From Franzmannia pantelleriensis (GTDB lineage Bacteria; Pseudomonadota; Gammaproteobacteria; Pseudomonadales; Halomonadaceae): DNA of 64,000 bases. Each line of letters starts with the position of its first letter. The first letter of the stretch is position 1. Of the stretch, positions 8,874 to 17,918 are shown piece after piece. Position numbers and translations under genes: made by a program. The notes under the pieces were generated by a model, which saw only the letters and a list, made by a program, of their open reading frames with translations, ran no database searches and had not been told where the DNA came from. The stretch lies in NCBI RefSeq assembly GCF_900102875.1, contig NZ_FNGH01000002.1:124001-188000 (forward strand), written 5' to 3'.

Positions 8874-10361
8874 ATGACAGCCCTCGACACCACCACGCTA
8901 TCCAGCCTGCCCGCTGACGTTGAACGTCCACGCTACGACCGTGGGGCCGTCTCGGCGGGTATCGTCCACATCGGCGTGGGCGGCTTTCACCGTGCTCATC
9001 AGGCCATGTACCTGGATACCTTGATGAATCAAGGCGAAGCCCTCGACTGGGGCATCGTCGGGGTCGGAGTGATGCCCGGCGACAAGCGCATGCAGCAGGC
9101 ACTGGCCGCCCAGGATCACCTCTATACCCTGGTGGTCAAGCACCCCGATGGCCACTATGAGCCGCGGGTGATCGGCAGCATGATCGACTATCTGTTCGCA
9201 CCGGATGACCCCGAGGCGGTGATCCAGCGCATGGTCGATCCGGCGATCCGCATCGTCTCGCTGACCGTTACCGAGGGGGGGTATAATTTTCACTCCGTCA
9301 GCGGCGAGTTCGACCTCGACAACCCCCAGATACAAGCCGATCTCGCCACACCGTCACGGCCGAGTACCACCTTCGGCCTGGTGGTGGAGGCGCTGGTGCG
9401 GCGACGGGCCCAGGGCATCCCGCCGTTTACGCTGATGTCCTGCGATAACATCCAGGGCAATGGCGAAGTCGCCAAGCAGATGTTCAGCGCCTATGCGCGG
9501 GCCCGTGATCCTGAACTGGGCGAGTGGCTGGCCGCCGAGGTGGCGTTCCCCAACTCGATGGTCGATCGCATCACCCCGGTGACTTCCACGGCCGATATCG
9601 ACGAGCTGGCCGCGCGGTTTGGCGTCGAAGACGCCTGGCCGGTGGTCTGCGAGCCCTTTACTCAGTGGGTACTGGAGGATCACTTCGACGCAGGGCGGCC
9701 CGCCCTCGAGCAGGCCGGTGTGCAGGTGGTCGAGGACGTCGAGCCCTACGAGCTGATGAAATTGCGGCTGCTCAATGCCAGCCACCAGGCGCTATGCTAT
9801 TTCGGCTATCTGGCCGGCTATCGCTACGCCCACGAGGTGTGCCAGGACCCGTTGTTCGTCGAGTTCCTGCTGGGCTACATGCGCGAGGAGGGCAGCCCGA
9901 CCCTGGCCCCGGTGCCGGGTGTCGACCTGGAGCGCTATCGCCTGACGCTGATCGAGCGTTTTGCCAATCCCGAGGTCAAGGATACCCTGGCGCGGCTGTG
10001 TGCCGAGAGCTCGGACCGGATTCCCAAATGGCTGGTGCCGGTGATTCGCGAGCAGCTCGCTCGAGACGGCAAGATCCGGCGCAGCGCAGCCGTGGTAGCA
10101 AGCTGGGCCCGCTACGCCGAGGGTCGTGACGAACAGGGGCAGCTGATTGAGGTGGTGGATCGGCTCAAGCAGCCACTGATGGCGCTTGCTGCCGATAACC
10201 GCAGCCGGCCGACGGCGTTCATTGAAAACCGCGAGCTGTTCGGCGACCTCGCCGAGCAGCCGCGCTTTCGCGAGGCCTATCTAGACGCGTTGGGGTCGCT
10301 GCACGAACGTGGCGCACGCGCTACCCTCGAGAGGTTGGTTCAGTCGAAAGGGACGGCATGA
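8874..10361 (+). CDS. mtlD: Mannitol 2-dehydrogenase (long-chain polyol dehydrogenase)
   Basis: This 495-residue NAD-dependent enzyme oxidises mannitol to fructose and commonly D-arabitol to D-xylulose. The N-terminal Rossmann motif is IGVGGFHRAH (residues 33-42). The catalytic residues correspond one-for-one to the Pseudomonas fluorescens enzyme: Asn192 in CDN, Lys296, Asn301 and His304 in KLRLLNASH, each displaced by one from the published numbering. Length (495 against 493) agrees. An AGGCATGCC context with a GGAGG site precedes the ATG. It overlaps xylB by 4 bases, linking arabitol oxidation to xylulose phosphorylation. Confidence 0.92.
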   Translation: MTALDTTTLSSLPADVERPRYDRGAVSAGIVHIGVGGFHRAHQAMYLDTLMNQGEALDWGIVGVGVMPGDKRMQQALAAQDHLYTLVVKHPDGHYEPRVIGSMIDYLFAPDDPEAVIQRMVDPAIRIVSLTVTEGGYNFHSVSGEFDLDNPQIQADLATPSRPSTTFGLVVEALVRRRAQGIPPFTLMSCDNIQGNGEVAKQMFSAYARARDPELGEWLAAEVAFPNSMVDRITPVTSTADIDELAARFGVEDAWPVVCEPFTQWVLEDHFDAGRPALEQAGVQVVEDVEPYELMKLRLLNASHQALCYFGYLAGYRYAHEVCQDPLFVEFLLGYMREEGSPTLAPVPGVDLERYRLTLIERFANPEVKDTLARLCAESSDRIPKWLVPVIREQLARDGKIRRSAAVVASWARYAEGRDEQGQLIEVVDRLKQPLMALAADNRSRPTAFIENRELFGDLAEQPRFREAYLDALGSLHERGARATLERLVQSKGTA

Positions 10362-11851
10362 TGTATATCGGGGTGGATTGCGGAACCCAGAGTACCAAGG
10401 TGGTGGTGGTCGACGTCGAGCGCGGTGCAATACTCGCCGAGGCCAGCCGGCCACATTCGCTGATCGAAGGGGACCATGGCCGCCGTGAGCAGGATCCCGG
10501 CGAGTGGGTTGCGGCGCTGCGCGGGGCGCTGGCTGACGCCTTGCGTCGTGCCGAGGTCGACCCGCTGGCGGTGCGCGCCATCGGGGTCTCCGGTCAGCAG
10601 CATGGCATGGTCGCACTGGATGGCAACGACGAGCCGGTCTATCCGGCCAAGCTGTGGTGCGACACCGAAACCGCCGCACACAACGCGGCGTTGGTCGAGC
10701 GGCTGGGCGGCGAAGCCGGCTGCCTCGACAAGCTCGGTTTGGTGTTGCAGACCGGCTATACCGCCTCCAAGCTGGCATGGCTGCGCGACTGCGAGCCGGC
10801 GGCCTATCGGCGCATCGAGAGCCTGCTGCTGCCCCACGACTACCTCAACTTCTGGCTGACCGGCGAACGCGTCACCGAGGCTGGCGACGCCTCCGGCACC
10901 GGCTACTTCGACACCCGCGCCCGCGGCTGGCGCGAGGACGTGTTCACCGCCATCGCCCCCGAGCTCGACCCGCAGCGAGTACTGCCGCGCATCATCGAGG
11001 CCAGCGAGCCGGCTGGTACGCTGCGCCCGGCGCTGGCCCGGGAGCTGGGCCTGTCTAGCCAGGTGCTGGTGTCGAGCGGCGGCGGCGACAACATGCTCGG
11101 CGCCATCGGTACCGGCAATATCACCCCTGGCCTGGTGACCATGAGCTTGGGGACCTCAGGCACGGTGTGCGCCTACTCGCCGGCGCCGGTGATCGCCGAC
11201 AGTGCCATGGTCGCCAACTTCTGCTCCAGCACCGGCGGCTGGCTACCGCTGATCTGCACCATGAACGTGACCTCGGCCACCACCCGTGTACGTGAGCTCT
11301 TTGGTCTCGATCTGGCTACCTTCGGCGAGCACATTGCCAGCGCCCCGGTGGGCGCCGAGGGCGTCACCGTACTGCCGTTCTTCAACGGCGAACGGGTGCC
11401 GATGCTACCCGAAGCCACTGCCAGCTTTCTCGGCCTAAGCGGTGCCAACGTCACCCAGGCCAACCTATGTCGCGCGGTGATGGAGGGCGCCACCTTTGGG
11501 CTGCGCTATGGCCTCGACCTGTTTGGCTCGCTGACCGAGGGGGCCAGCCAGATTCGCCTGATCGGCGGCGGGGCCAAGAGCCCGGTATGGCGGCAAATGG
11601 TGGCTGATGTCACCGCCACGCCGGTGATCTGCCCCGAGGTCACCGACGCTGCCGCATTGGGTGCGGCGCTGCAGGCCGCCTGGTGTCATCAGCACGCCCA
11701 TGGCGTGACGCTGGAGGCACTGTGTGCGCGGCTGGTGCATCTCGATGCCGGCTCACTGGCCGACCCCGAACCGAACGCCGTGGCCGCCTATCGCGAGGTC
11801 TATGCGCGCTACCACCGGGCGCTTGCCGAGCGCCATGGCCTGGCGCCTTGA
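10358..11851 (+). CDS. xylB: Xylulokinase
   Basis: This 497-residue FGGY-family carbohydrate kinase phosphorylates D-xylulose to xylulose 5-phosphate. The N-terminal phosphate loop DCGTQSTK, the GVSGQQHGMV segment, LPHDYLNFWLTG, and the C-terminal GGGAKSPVWRQ are all typical of XylB. Two ATGs lie back to back at 10358 and 10361; the first overlaps the mtlD stop (ATGA), while the second gives the more usual MYIG N-terminus. Gene order mtlD-xylB matches the mtlD-mtlY order of Pseudomonas. Its product would enter the pentose phosphate pathway with the help of the downstream transaldolase. Confidence 0.93.
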   Translation: MMYIGVDCGTQSTKVVVVDVERGAILAEASRPHSLIEGDHGRREQDPGEWVAALRGALADALRRAEVDPLAVRAIGVSGQQHGMVALDGNDEPVYPAKLWCDTETAAHNAALVERLGGEAGCLDKLGLVLQTGYTASKLAWLRDCEPAAYRRIESLLLPHDYLNFWLTGERVTEAGDASGTGYFDTRARGWREDVFTAIAPELDPQRVLPRIIEASEPAGTLRPALARELGLSSQVLVSSGGGDNMLGAIGTGNITPGLVTMSLGTSGTVCAYSPAPVIADSAMVANFCSSTGGWLPLICTMNVTSATTRVRELFGLDLATFGEHIASAPVGAEGVTVLPFFNGERVPMLPEATASFLGLSGANVTQANLCRAVMEGATFGLRYGLDLFGSLTEGASQIRLIGGGAKSPVWRQMVADVTATPVICPEVTDAAALGAALQAAWCHQHAHGVTLEALCARLVHLDAGSLADPEPNAVAAYREVYARYHRALAERHGLAP

Positions 11852-11902
11852 GCGGCAGGCGAGCTCAGTATTTGGTTATCTACTATCAGGAGCGCTATCA
11901 CG

Positions 11903-12868
11903 ATGTCATCCACAAGCCAACTCGATCAATTGAAACACCATTCACTGGTGGTGGCCGACACCGGTGATCTCGAAGCGATTCGCCGCTATCAGCCCCAGGA
12001 CGCCACCACCAATCCCTCGCTGCTGCTCAAGGCCTTTGCGCTACCCGGCTATCAGGACCTGATCGACGCCGAGCTGGCGGCGGTCGAGTCGGAAGCGGTC
12101 GCCCGCGAGACGCGCCTGGCCCATGCCGTGGATCGCCTGGCGGTGGCCATTGGCAGCGAGGTCAGCCAGCTGGTGCCGGGGCGCGTCTCCACCGAGGTGG
12201 CGGCGCGGTTATCGTTCGATGAAGAGGCCAGCGTACGCAAGGCCCATGAGCTGATCGAGCTTTATGAACGGCGTGGTGTGGGGCGCGATCGCGTGCTGAT
12301 CAAGCTGGCCTCTACCTGGGAGGGCATTCGCGCCGCCGAGCGCCTGGAGCGCGAGGGCATCCAATGCAACCTGACCCTGTTGTTCAGCGAGGCTCAGGCC
12401 CAGGCCTGCTTCGACGCCGGGGTATTCCTTGTTTCACCCTTCGTGGGGCGGGTCACCGACTGGTACAAGAAGGAAACCGGCCGTGACTACACGCCCGAGG
12501 AGGATCCCGGCGTGCAGTTCGTGCGCGGCGTCTGCGAACGCGTAGGCCGCGGTGGCTACGACACGGTGGTGATGGGCGCCAGCTTCCGCACCACCGGCCA
12601 GGTGCTGGCGCTGGCCGGCTGCCCGCGGCTGACCATCTCGCCGGCGCTGCTCGAGGAACTGGCGGCAAGCGACGGCGAGGTGGCGCCCAAGGTGTCGATG
12701 CAGCCTGCCGCCAATGCGGCGCCCAGTCCCAAACTGGATGAAGCTGGGTTCCGCTGGGGCCACAATCAGGACGCCATGGCCAACGACAAGCTGGCCGAAG
12801 GGATTCGCCGCTTCGACGAGGATCAGCGCACGCTGGAAGAGAAACTCGCCCAGCGGTTGGGAGGGTGA
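11903..12868 (+). CDS. tal: Transaldolase
   Basis: This 321-residue TalB-type transaldolase moves a dihydroxyacetone unit between sedoheptulose 7-phosphate and glyceraldehyde 3-phosphate. The Schiff-base lysine is in [13 protein letters not shown], near residue 134, and [12 protein letters not shown] marks the N-terminal part of the barrel. A CAGGAG site precedes the ATG. Its location after xylB suggests it helps drain xylulose 5-phosphate derived from arabitol through the non-oxidative pentose phosphate pathway. Whether it is the sole transaldolase cannot be known from this window. Confidence 0.93.
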   Translation: MSSTSQLDQLKHHSLVVADTGDLEAIRRYQPQDATTNPSLLLKAFALPGYQDLIDAELAAVESEAVARETRLAHAVDRLAVAIGSEVSQLVPGRVSTEVAARLSFDEEASVRKAHELIELYERRGVGRDRVLIKLASTWEGIRAAERLEREGIQCNLTLLFSEAQAQACFDAGVFLVSPFVGRVTDWYKKETGRDYTPEEDPGVQFVRGVCERVGRGGYDTVVMGASFRTTGQVLALAGCPRLTISPALLEELAASDGEVAPKVSMQPAANAAPSPKLDEAGFRWGHNQDAMANDKLAEGIRRFDEDQRTLEEKLAQRLGG

Positions 12869-12881
12869 CCGGGGGACGCCG

Positions 12882-14384
12882 ATGGAGGTATCGCTCAGCC
12901 AGAACGCGCTCGCTTGCCTTCATCACCGGGTGACGGTGCCGGCCTATGATCGCCGTAGGCTGGCACCGGGCATACTGCATATCGGGCTGGGTAACTTTCA
13001 CCGCTCGCACATGGCGATGTACCTGGAGCGGCTGTTCGAGCGCGGGGAGGCCTACGACTGGGGAATCGTCGGCGCCGGTGTCATGCCGGCGGATGTCAGG
13101 ATGCGCCGGCGTCTGCAGAAGCAGGATTGGCTGTCCACCATCGTTGATCTCGAACCAGGGGCAATCTCAGCCCGAGTTGTCGGCTCAATGGTCGATTTTG
13201 CTCCCGTCGACGCCGGGGCCATCATCAAGGCGCTTTCCGACCAGCGCATCCGTATCGTCTCGCTGACCATCACCGAAGGCGGCTACTTTCTCGAGCCGGC
13301 GACGGGCCGCTTCGATGCCGACCATCCACGGATCCTGGCCGATGCCGCCGCCCCGACTCGACCGACGACCGTGTTCGGTATGATCGTGCGGGCGCTGGCC
13401 GATCGCCGGGCCAAGGGCCATCCTCCCTTCACCGTTCTCTGCTGCGACAATCTCCCCGGGAACGGCGATGTGACCCGCCGCTCGGTGGTGGGCATGGCGG
13501 AGCTCATCGATCCCGACCTGGCTGGATGGATCACCCGTGAGGTGGCGTTCCCCAACTCGATGGTCGACTGCATCACGCCCCGCACCACCCATCGAGAGCG
13601 GGCGCTGGTGAGGCGTCGCTTCGGCATCGAGGATGCCGCCCCGGTGGTGTGTGAGCCCGTCCGGCAGTGGATCGTCGAGGAGCGCTTCAGCGCCGGTCGC
13701 CCGCCACTGGAGCGGGTTGGGGTGCAATTCGTCGACGATGTCTCCCGCTACGAGACGATGAAGCTGAGGATTCTCAACGCCGGGCATGCCTGTATTGCCT
13801 ATGTTGCCGCGCTGTTGGGGCACCGCTATGTGCATGACGCCATGGCAGATCCGGATATCCGCCGCTGGCTCCTGGCGCTGCAGCACAGGGAGATCATCCC
13901 CGCCTTGAGTGTGATCGACGACGTGGCGTACCCCAGCTATCTGGAGAGCGTCGTGGCGCGTTTCGGCAATGCCGAGATCTGTGACACCGTTGCACGGCTC
14001 TGCGCCAATGGCTCGACGCGGCAGCCGAAGTTCATCCTGCCGGCCATTCGCGATGCCCTGACCCTGGGATTACCCATCCAGGGGCTGGCGCTGGAGCTGG
14101 CGCTGTGGTGCCACTACTGCCGGGTGGCCGGCGAGGCGTCGCAGGTTCCGGTGATCTCGGATCCCCTGGCGCTGCGGCTTAAAGCGGGGGCGCGCAAGGC
14201 CGTGCGCGACCCGCAGGTCTTTCTGACGATTCGCGAGGTGTTTCACGAGTTGGCCGACACGCCAAGGCTATCGGCCGCTTTCGCCGGCTGGCTCACGCTG
14301 ATCGAGGCGCAAGGCGTCCGCGCGGCGATCAGAGGCTATGTCGACCAAGGCGCTCAGAGTTCCTCCAATCGCCAGACGTCATAG
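12882..14384 (+). CDS. Second mannitol dehydrogenase-family polyol dehydrogenase
   Basis: This 500-residue paralogue of the upstream mannitol dehydrogenase shares IGLGNFHRSH, FPNSMVD and VVCEP. Asn190, Lys294, Asn299 and His302 are all kept, so it should be active. The start at 12882 is 13 bases after tal; an in-frame start at 12714 would overlap tal deeply. Sequence differences are widespread (KLRILNAGH against KLRLLNASH), so this is an old duplication or separate acquisition rather than a recent copy. D-arabitol, altritol or a uronate are possible substrates. The last 31 bases run antisense into the NIF3-like gene, and the tail looks unconserved in composition. Confidence 0.85.
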   Translation: MEVSLSQNALACLHHRVTVPAYDRRRLAPGILHIGLGNFHRSHMAMYLERLFERGEAYDWGIVGAGVMPADVRMRRRLQKQDWLSTIVDLEPGAISARVVGSMVDFAPVDAGAIIKALSDQRIRIVSLTITEGGYFLEPATGRFDADHPRILADAAAPTRPTTVFGMIVRALADRRAKGHPPFTVLCCDNLPGNGDVTRRSVVGMAELIDPDLAGWITREVAFPNSMVDCITPRTTHRERALVRRRFGIEDAAPVVCEPVRQWIVEERFSAGRPPLERVGVQFVDDVSRYETMKLRILNAGHACIAYVAALLGHRYVHDAMADPDIRRWLLALQHREIIPALSVIDDVAYPSYLESVVARFGNAEICDTVARLCANGSTRQPKFILPAIRDALTLGLPIQGLALELALWCHYCRVAGEASQVPVISDPLALRLKAGARKAVRDPQVFLTIREVFHELADTPRLSAAFAGWLTLIEAQGVRAAIRGYVDQGAQSSSNRQTS

Positions 14385-14665
14385 GCTGGCTCCTCATAGG
14401 GGTGCGCCAGCTTGAGGGCGGCCAAGGCGGATTGAATGATGTCGTCCTCGCAGACCAGTTCGACCTTGAGCTCCTCGACGTGCTCGAGTTCGCCGACCGC
14501 GCCGATATGCGGATCGGCGCCAGCCAGCGGCCGGAACTGGCCGTGGCCGCGGGTCTCGAAACAGCACGCCTCATAGTCGCCGATGCGCCCGGCACCGGTC
14601 TCGAATACCGCTTCCTTGACCGTCTCGGCGGCATCCAGCGGGACGTAGAAAGCCAGTTTGTACAT
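14354..14665 (-). CDS. NIF3-like / YqfO-domain small protein
   Basis: This 103-residue protein matches the small YqfO (NGG1-interacting factor 3-like) domain that also occurs inserted in NIF3/YbgI proteins. Visible marks are the start MYKLAFYVPLDAAETVKEAV, the GxGRIGDYEACCFETRG segment and the terminal AHPYEEPAYDVWRLEEL region. The start at 14665 has an AGGAG site; a longer in-frame ORF lacks support. The biochemical role is unknown, with a PII-like metal or ligand-binding fold proposed for this family. It is transcribed toward the second mannitol dehydrogenase and their 3' ends overlap by 31 bases. Confidence 0.8.
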   Translation of the reverse strand: MYKLAFYVPLDAAETVKEAVFETGAGRIGDYEACCFETRGHGQFRPLAGADPHIGAVGELEHVEELKVELVCEDDIIQSALAALKLAHPYEEPAYDVWRLEEL

Positions 14666-14792
14666 GGATCGCTCCTGTGGGGTGTGTCGCGCTACTGTAC
14701 GCCTCCTTGTGCCATAGCCGAGGGTGCTTTGCCAGCTGGGGGGGAGGTCATGGCAGGATGTGAAAGAGGCACCAATATCCAGGGAGGCCATC

Positions 14793-15638
14793 ATGGACGC
14801 AACGCTTGAGAGACTGTTGATGTCGCTGTCACTGACGCCGCGGGGCGAGCCCCAGGCCATGGCCGGGGGCGACAGCGCCACTGTCCATTGGCTGGACACC
14901 GATCAGGGGCCGGTGGTGGTCAAGCGTGATGACCCCGAGCGGCTGAGCGGTGAAGCCGACGGCCTTCGCGCCCTGCATGCGGCTAGCAGCGGATTGGTGG
15001 TGCCCGAGGTGCATGGCCAGCAGGATACGTGGTTGGTGATGGAGGCGCTGCAGTCTTCACGGCGTGAAGCCGGAGATGCCAGTGCCCTTGGCGACGGGCT
15101 GCGTGCATTACATGCGCTCACCGCGCCCGACCATGGCTGGCCGCGGGATAACGCCTGTGGGCTCACGCCACAGCCCAACGCAGCGCTTGCCGATGGCCGT
15201 GCGTTTCAACGTGAGCGTCGATTGCTGCCGCTGGCCGCGGCCTGCCAAGAGCGCGGCCTGATGGATGCCGGTCTGCGCCAGCGCATCGAAACGCTGGCCG
15301 AAAATCTCGAGCACTGGCTGCCGGATGCGCCGGCGAGCCTGCTGCACGGTGACTTGTGGAGCGGCAACGTGCTATATACCCCGCGCGGCCCGGCGCTGAT
15401 CGACCCGGCGGTCTATCGCCACTACCCGGAGGTCGACCTGGCGATGCTGACGCTGTTCGGCTCTCCGGGGGAGGCCTTCTTCGAGGCCTACTGGAACGGC
15501 TCGCGCCCCGACGACTGGCCGCGGCGCGAGGCGCTGTTCCATTTATATCCGCTACTCAACCACCTGCTGCTGTTCGGCGGTGGCTACCGCGGTGGAGTCG
15601 AGCGGGCGGTAGAGCAGGTCGAGGCCTACCAGGACTAG
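14793..15638 (+). CDS. Fructosamine kinase family protein
   Basis: This 281-residue aminoglycoside/fructosamine-3-kinase-fold protein has the Brenner motif LLHGDLWSGNVL with catalytic Asp near residue 187, followed by the metal-binding segment ALIDPAVY. Bacterial relatives phosphorylate glycated amines or ribulosamines and are viewed as protein-deglycation enzymes. The start at 14793 follows AGGGAGG; an upstream in-frame ATG at 14724 adds 23 unlikely residues. It ends 4 bases from cynS, which is convergent, and has no obvious operon partner. Confidence 0.85.
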   Translation: MDATLERLLMSLSLTPRGEPQAMAGGDSATVHWLDTDQGPVVVKRDDPERLSGEADGLRALHAASSGLVVPEVHGQQDTWLVMEALQSSRREAGDASALGDGLRALHALTAPDHGWPRDNACGLTPQPNAALADGRAFQRERRLLPLAAACQERGLMDAGLRQRIETLAENLEHWLPDAPASLLHGDLWSGNVLYTPRGPALIDPAVYRHYPEVDLAMLTLFGSPGEAFFEAYWNGSRPDDWPRREALFHLYPLLNHLLLFGGGYRGGVERAVEQVEAYQD

Positions 15639-15642
15639 CTGT

Positions 15643-16083
15643 TTACCAAGACTTATAGGGCAGGAACTTGCCGCTGAGGGTCAGCAGCACCCGGTCGCCT
15701 TTGGGATCCTCGACCTTGTCGACCTCCATGGTGAAGTCGATGGCGCTCATGATGCCGTCGCCAAACTTCTCCTGGACCACGTCCTTGAGGGTTTCGCCAT
15801 AGACGCCGACCACTTCGTAGAGACGATAGACGAAGGGATCCTGGGGGATCGCCTCGTCCCAGGCCTTGGTCGGGAACGCCTTGAGCGCGTCGGCGGCTTC
15901 ACTGTCGACGCCGAGCACGTCGCACAGCTTGTGGGCCACCTCGTGACTGGCGCTGTTCATGCCGTAGCAGGCCGAGGCGACCCATACCGGTGACATGCCG
16001 ACGGCGCTGCCGATGGCCTCCCAGCTGAGCTGTTTACGGGCCTTGGCGGCGAGTAGGGTGTGGCGCATTTCGAGCTTATCCAT
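15643..16083 (-). CDS. cynS: Cyanate hydratase (cyanase)
   Basis: This 146-residue cyanase converts cyanate and bicarbonate to carbamate and carbon dioxide, releasing ammonia. The N-terminal helical domain is followed by the catalytic C-terminal domain. The catalytic triad is present as Arg87, Glu90 (in YRLYE) and Ser113 (in GIMSAIDF), each exactly nine less than in the E. coli enzyme. The gene starts inside the end of cynD (8-base overlap) and is the last gene of cynABDS. Its presence downstream of a nitrate/cyanate-type importer fixes the substrate of that importer as probably cyanate. Confidence 0.96.
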   Translation of the reverse strand: MDKLEMRHTLLAAKARKQLSWEAIGSAVGMSPVWVASACYGMNSASHEVAHKLCDVLGVDSEAADALKAFPTKAWDEAIPQDPFVYRLYEVVGVYGETLKDVVQEKFGDGIMSAIDFTMEVDKVEDPKGDRVLLTLSGKFLPYKSW

Positions 16084-17038
16084 GATGCGTCTCCTTGGGG
16101 GTGAAGGTAACCAGAGTGTCGCTTCGGGTGCCGGCAGACGCGGGCTGGCCGTCGGTCGCCGGTGGGGTGTCGGCCGCGGTCGAGGCGCGCTCGACCGGGT
16201 TGACCGATTCGGGGTAGTGCAGTCCGCGCCGGTCGAGATCGGCGGTGCGTAGCGCTCCAGAGCGGCTTACCAGGAAATCGACCAGATAGTTGCGGATGGT
16301 ATAGAAGTGCGGGTGTTTGACGATCTCGCTGCGCTGCCGCGGTCGCGGCAAGTCGATCTCTACCGCCTCGGCGATGCGCGCTTCAGGACCGTTGGTCATC
16401 AGCAAGATACGGTCGGCGAGCAGGATCGCCTCGTCGACGTCGTGAGTGATCATGAACACTGTCTGCCTATCCTTGCTCCAGATCTTGATCAGTTCGTCCT
16501 GGATGACACCACGCGTCAGAGCGTCGAGGGCACCGAATGGCTCGTCGAGCAGCAGCAGCTCAGGCTTGGTGGCAAAGGCACGGGCGATGCTGACTCGCTG
16601 GCGCATGCCGCCGGAAAGCTGCGCAGGCTTGCGATCCACCACGTCCTTGAGGCCGACCATCTCGAGGTAGCTAAGGCTGTGCTGGGTAACCCTGGCATCA
16701 TCCCAGTCCTTCCAGCGGGCGCGAACGCCAAAGCGCACGTTCTGCAGCGCCGATAGCCACGGCAGCAGGCTGTAGTTCTGAAACACCACGCCGCGCTCGA
16801 GACTCGGGCCGTCGATCTCCTTGCCCTCCATGATCATGGCGCCGTCGCTGAACTGATCGAGGCCGGCCAGGGCATTCATGATGGTCGACTTACCGCAGCC
16901 TGAGTGGCCGATGATGCAGACGAATTCGCCTTTCTCGAGCGTGAAGCTGACATTCTCGAACACCGTCAGGTCATCACCGTCATTGGCGCCGGGAAAGCGT
17001 TTGGCGGCTTGCTGGACTTCTACGAAGGCGTGACTCAT
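16076..17038 (-). CDS. cynD: Cyanate/nitrate-type ABC transporter ATP-binding protein
   Basis: This 320-residue ATPase of the NrtD/TauB/SsuB class has Walker A GHSGCGKST near residue 43, signature LSGGMRQRV, Walker B LLLDEPFGALD and switch histidine in MITHDVDEA. A C-terminal extension of roughly 60 residues is rich in Thr, Ala and Pro, probably disordered. It sits 16 bases after cynB and overlaps cynS. The genes around it match the cynFABDS cluster described in Pseudomonas pseudoalcaligenes, where CynABD imports cyanate. Confidence 0.9.
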   Translation of the reverse strand: MSHAFVEVQQAAKRFPGANDGDDLTVFENVSFTLEKGEFVCIIGHSGCGKSTIMNALAGLDQFSDGAMIMEGKEIDGPSLERGVVFQNYSLLPWLSALQNVRFGVRARWKDWDDARVTQHSLSYLEMVGLKDVVDRKPAQLSGGMRQRVSIARAFATKPELLLLDEPFGALDALTRGVIQDELIKIWSKDRQTVFMITHDVDEAILLADRILLMTNGPEARIAEAVEIDLPRPRQRSEIVKHPHFYTIRNYLVDFLVSRSGALRTADLDRRGLHYPESVNPVERASTAADTPPATDGQPASAGTRSDTLVTFTPKETHHG

Positions 17039-17054
17039 GTCTCTCTCCTGAACG

Positions 17055-17915
17055 TTATTCCTGGTAGGCGACCAGCTTGGCGACGGCGCCGAGGCCCAGA
17101 TCGAGCAGCATGCCCACCACGCCGATCAGCAGGATCGAGAAGATCACGCTGGTCAGGTCGAGGTTGTTCCACTCGTTCCACACGTAGTAGCCGATGCCGG
17201 TTCCGCCCACGAGCATCTCGGCGGCGACGATCACCAGCCAGGCGATGCCGATAGAGATACGCATGCCGGTGAGGATGGTTGGCGCCGCGGCTGGCAATAT
17301 CACCTGAAAAGCGGTCTTGAGCGGCGATAGCTCATGGGTGCGAGCGACGTTGACCCAGTCCTGCCTGACCCCGGCCACGCCGAAGGCGGTATTGAGCAGC
17401 ATCGGCCAGATCGAGCAGATGAAGATTACGAAGATCGCCGAGGCCTGGGCGTCACGGATGATGAATAGCGCCAGCGGCATCCAGGCCAACGGCGAAATGG
17501 GCCGCAGCACCTGGATAAAGGGGTTGAGCGCCTTGTAGGCCAGTGGCGACATGCCGACCAGGAAGCCGATGGGAATTGCGATCAACGCGGCGGCAAAGTA
17601 ACCGGTCAGCACTCGAAACAGCGAATAGCCGAGCTGGATGCCGATCCCCTTGTCGTTGGGGCCAGCGTCGTAGAACGGGTCCGAAAGCTGTTCCCAGGCG
17701 CGCACCGCGATCTCCGAAGGAGGCGGTACCCGGGCGGTCTCATCGGCGCCGGCCAACAACTGCTCGTACTCGCTGAGTTCAGCGCCCCCGCCGCCGAGGA
17801 TCGGTGCCCGGTTGAGGCCCTCCCAGAGGCCGACGAACAACGCCAGTAGCACGACGGTTAGGATGCCGGCGCGGACGTTGAGACTGAAGTTCCACTCAGT
17901 GGTTGTGCGGTCCAT
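17055..17915 (-). CDS. cynB: Cyanate/nitrate-type ABC transporter permease
   Basis: This 286-residue inner-membrane permease of the NrtB/TauC class has an N-terminal membrane anchor at about residues 14-30, a periplasmic stretch, and then five or so further segments. The cytoplasmic EAA-like loop appears as WVNVARTHELSPLKTAFQVILPAAAPTI, split here as ARTHELSP and ILPAAAP. It follows cynA by 3 bases, so translation is likely coupled. It would form a homodimeric channel for cyanate with two CynD ATPases. Confidence 0.9.
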   Translation of the reverse strand: MDRTTTEWNFSLNVRAGILTVVLLALFVGLWEGLNRAPILGGGGAELSEYEQLLAGADETARVPPPSEIAVRAWEQLSDPFYDAGPNDKGIGIQLGYSLFRVLTGYFAAALIAIPIGFLVGMSPLAYKALNPFIQVLRPISPLAWMPLALFIIRDAQASAIFVIFICSIWPMLLNTAFGVAGVRQDWVNVARTHELSPLKTAFQVILPAAAPTILTGMRISIGIAWLVIVAAEMLVGGTGIGYYVWNEWNNLDLTSVIFSILLIGVVGMLLDLGLGAVAKLVAYQE

Positions 17916-17918
17916 GAG

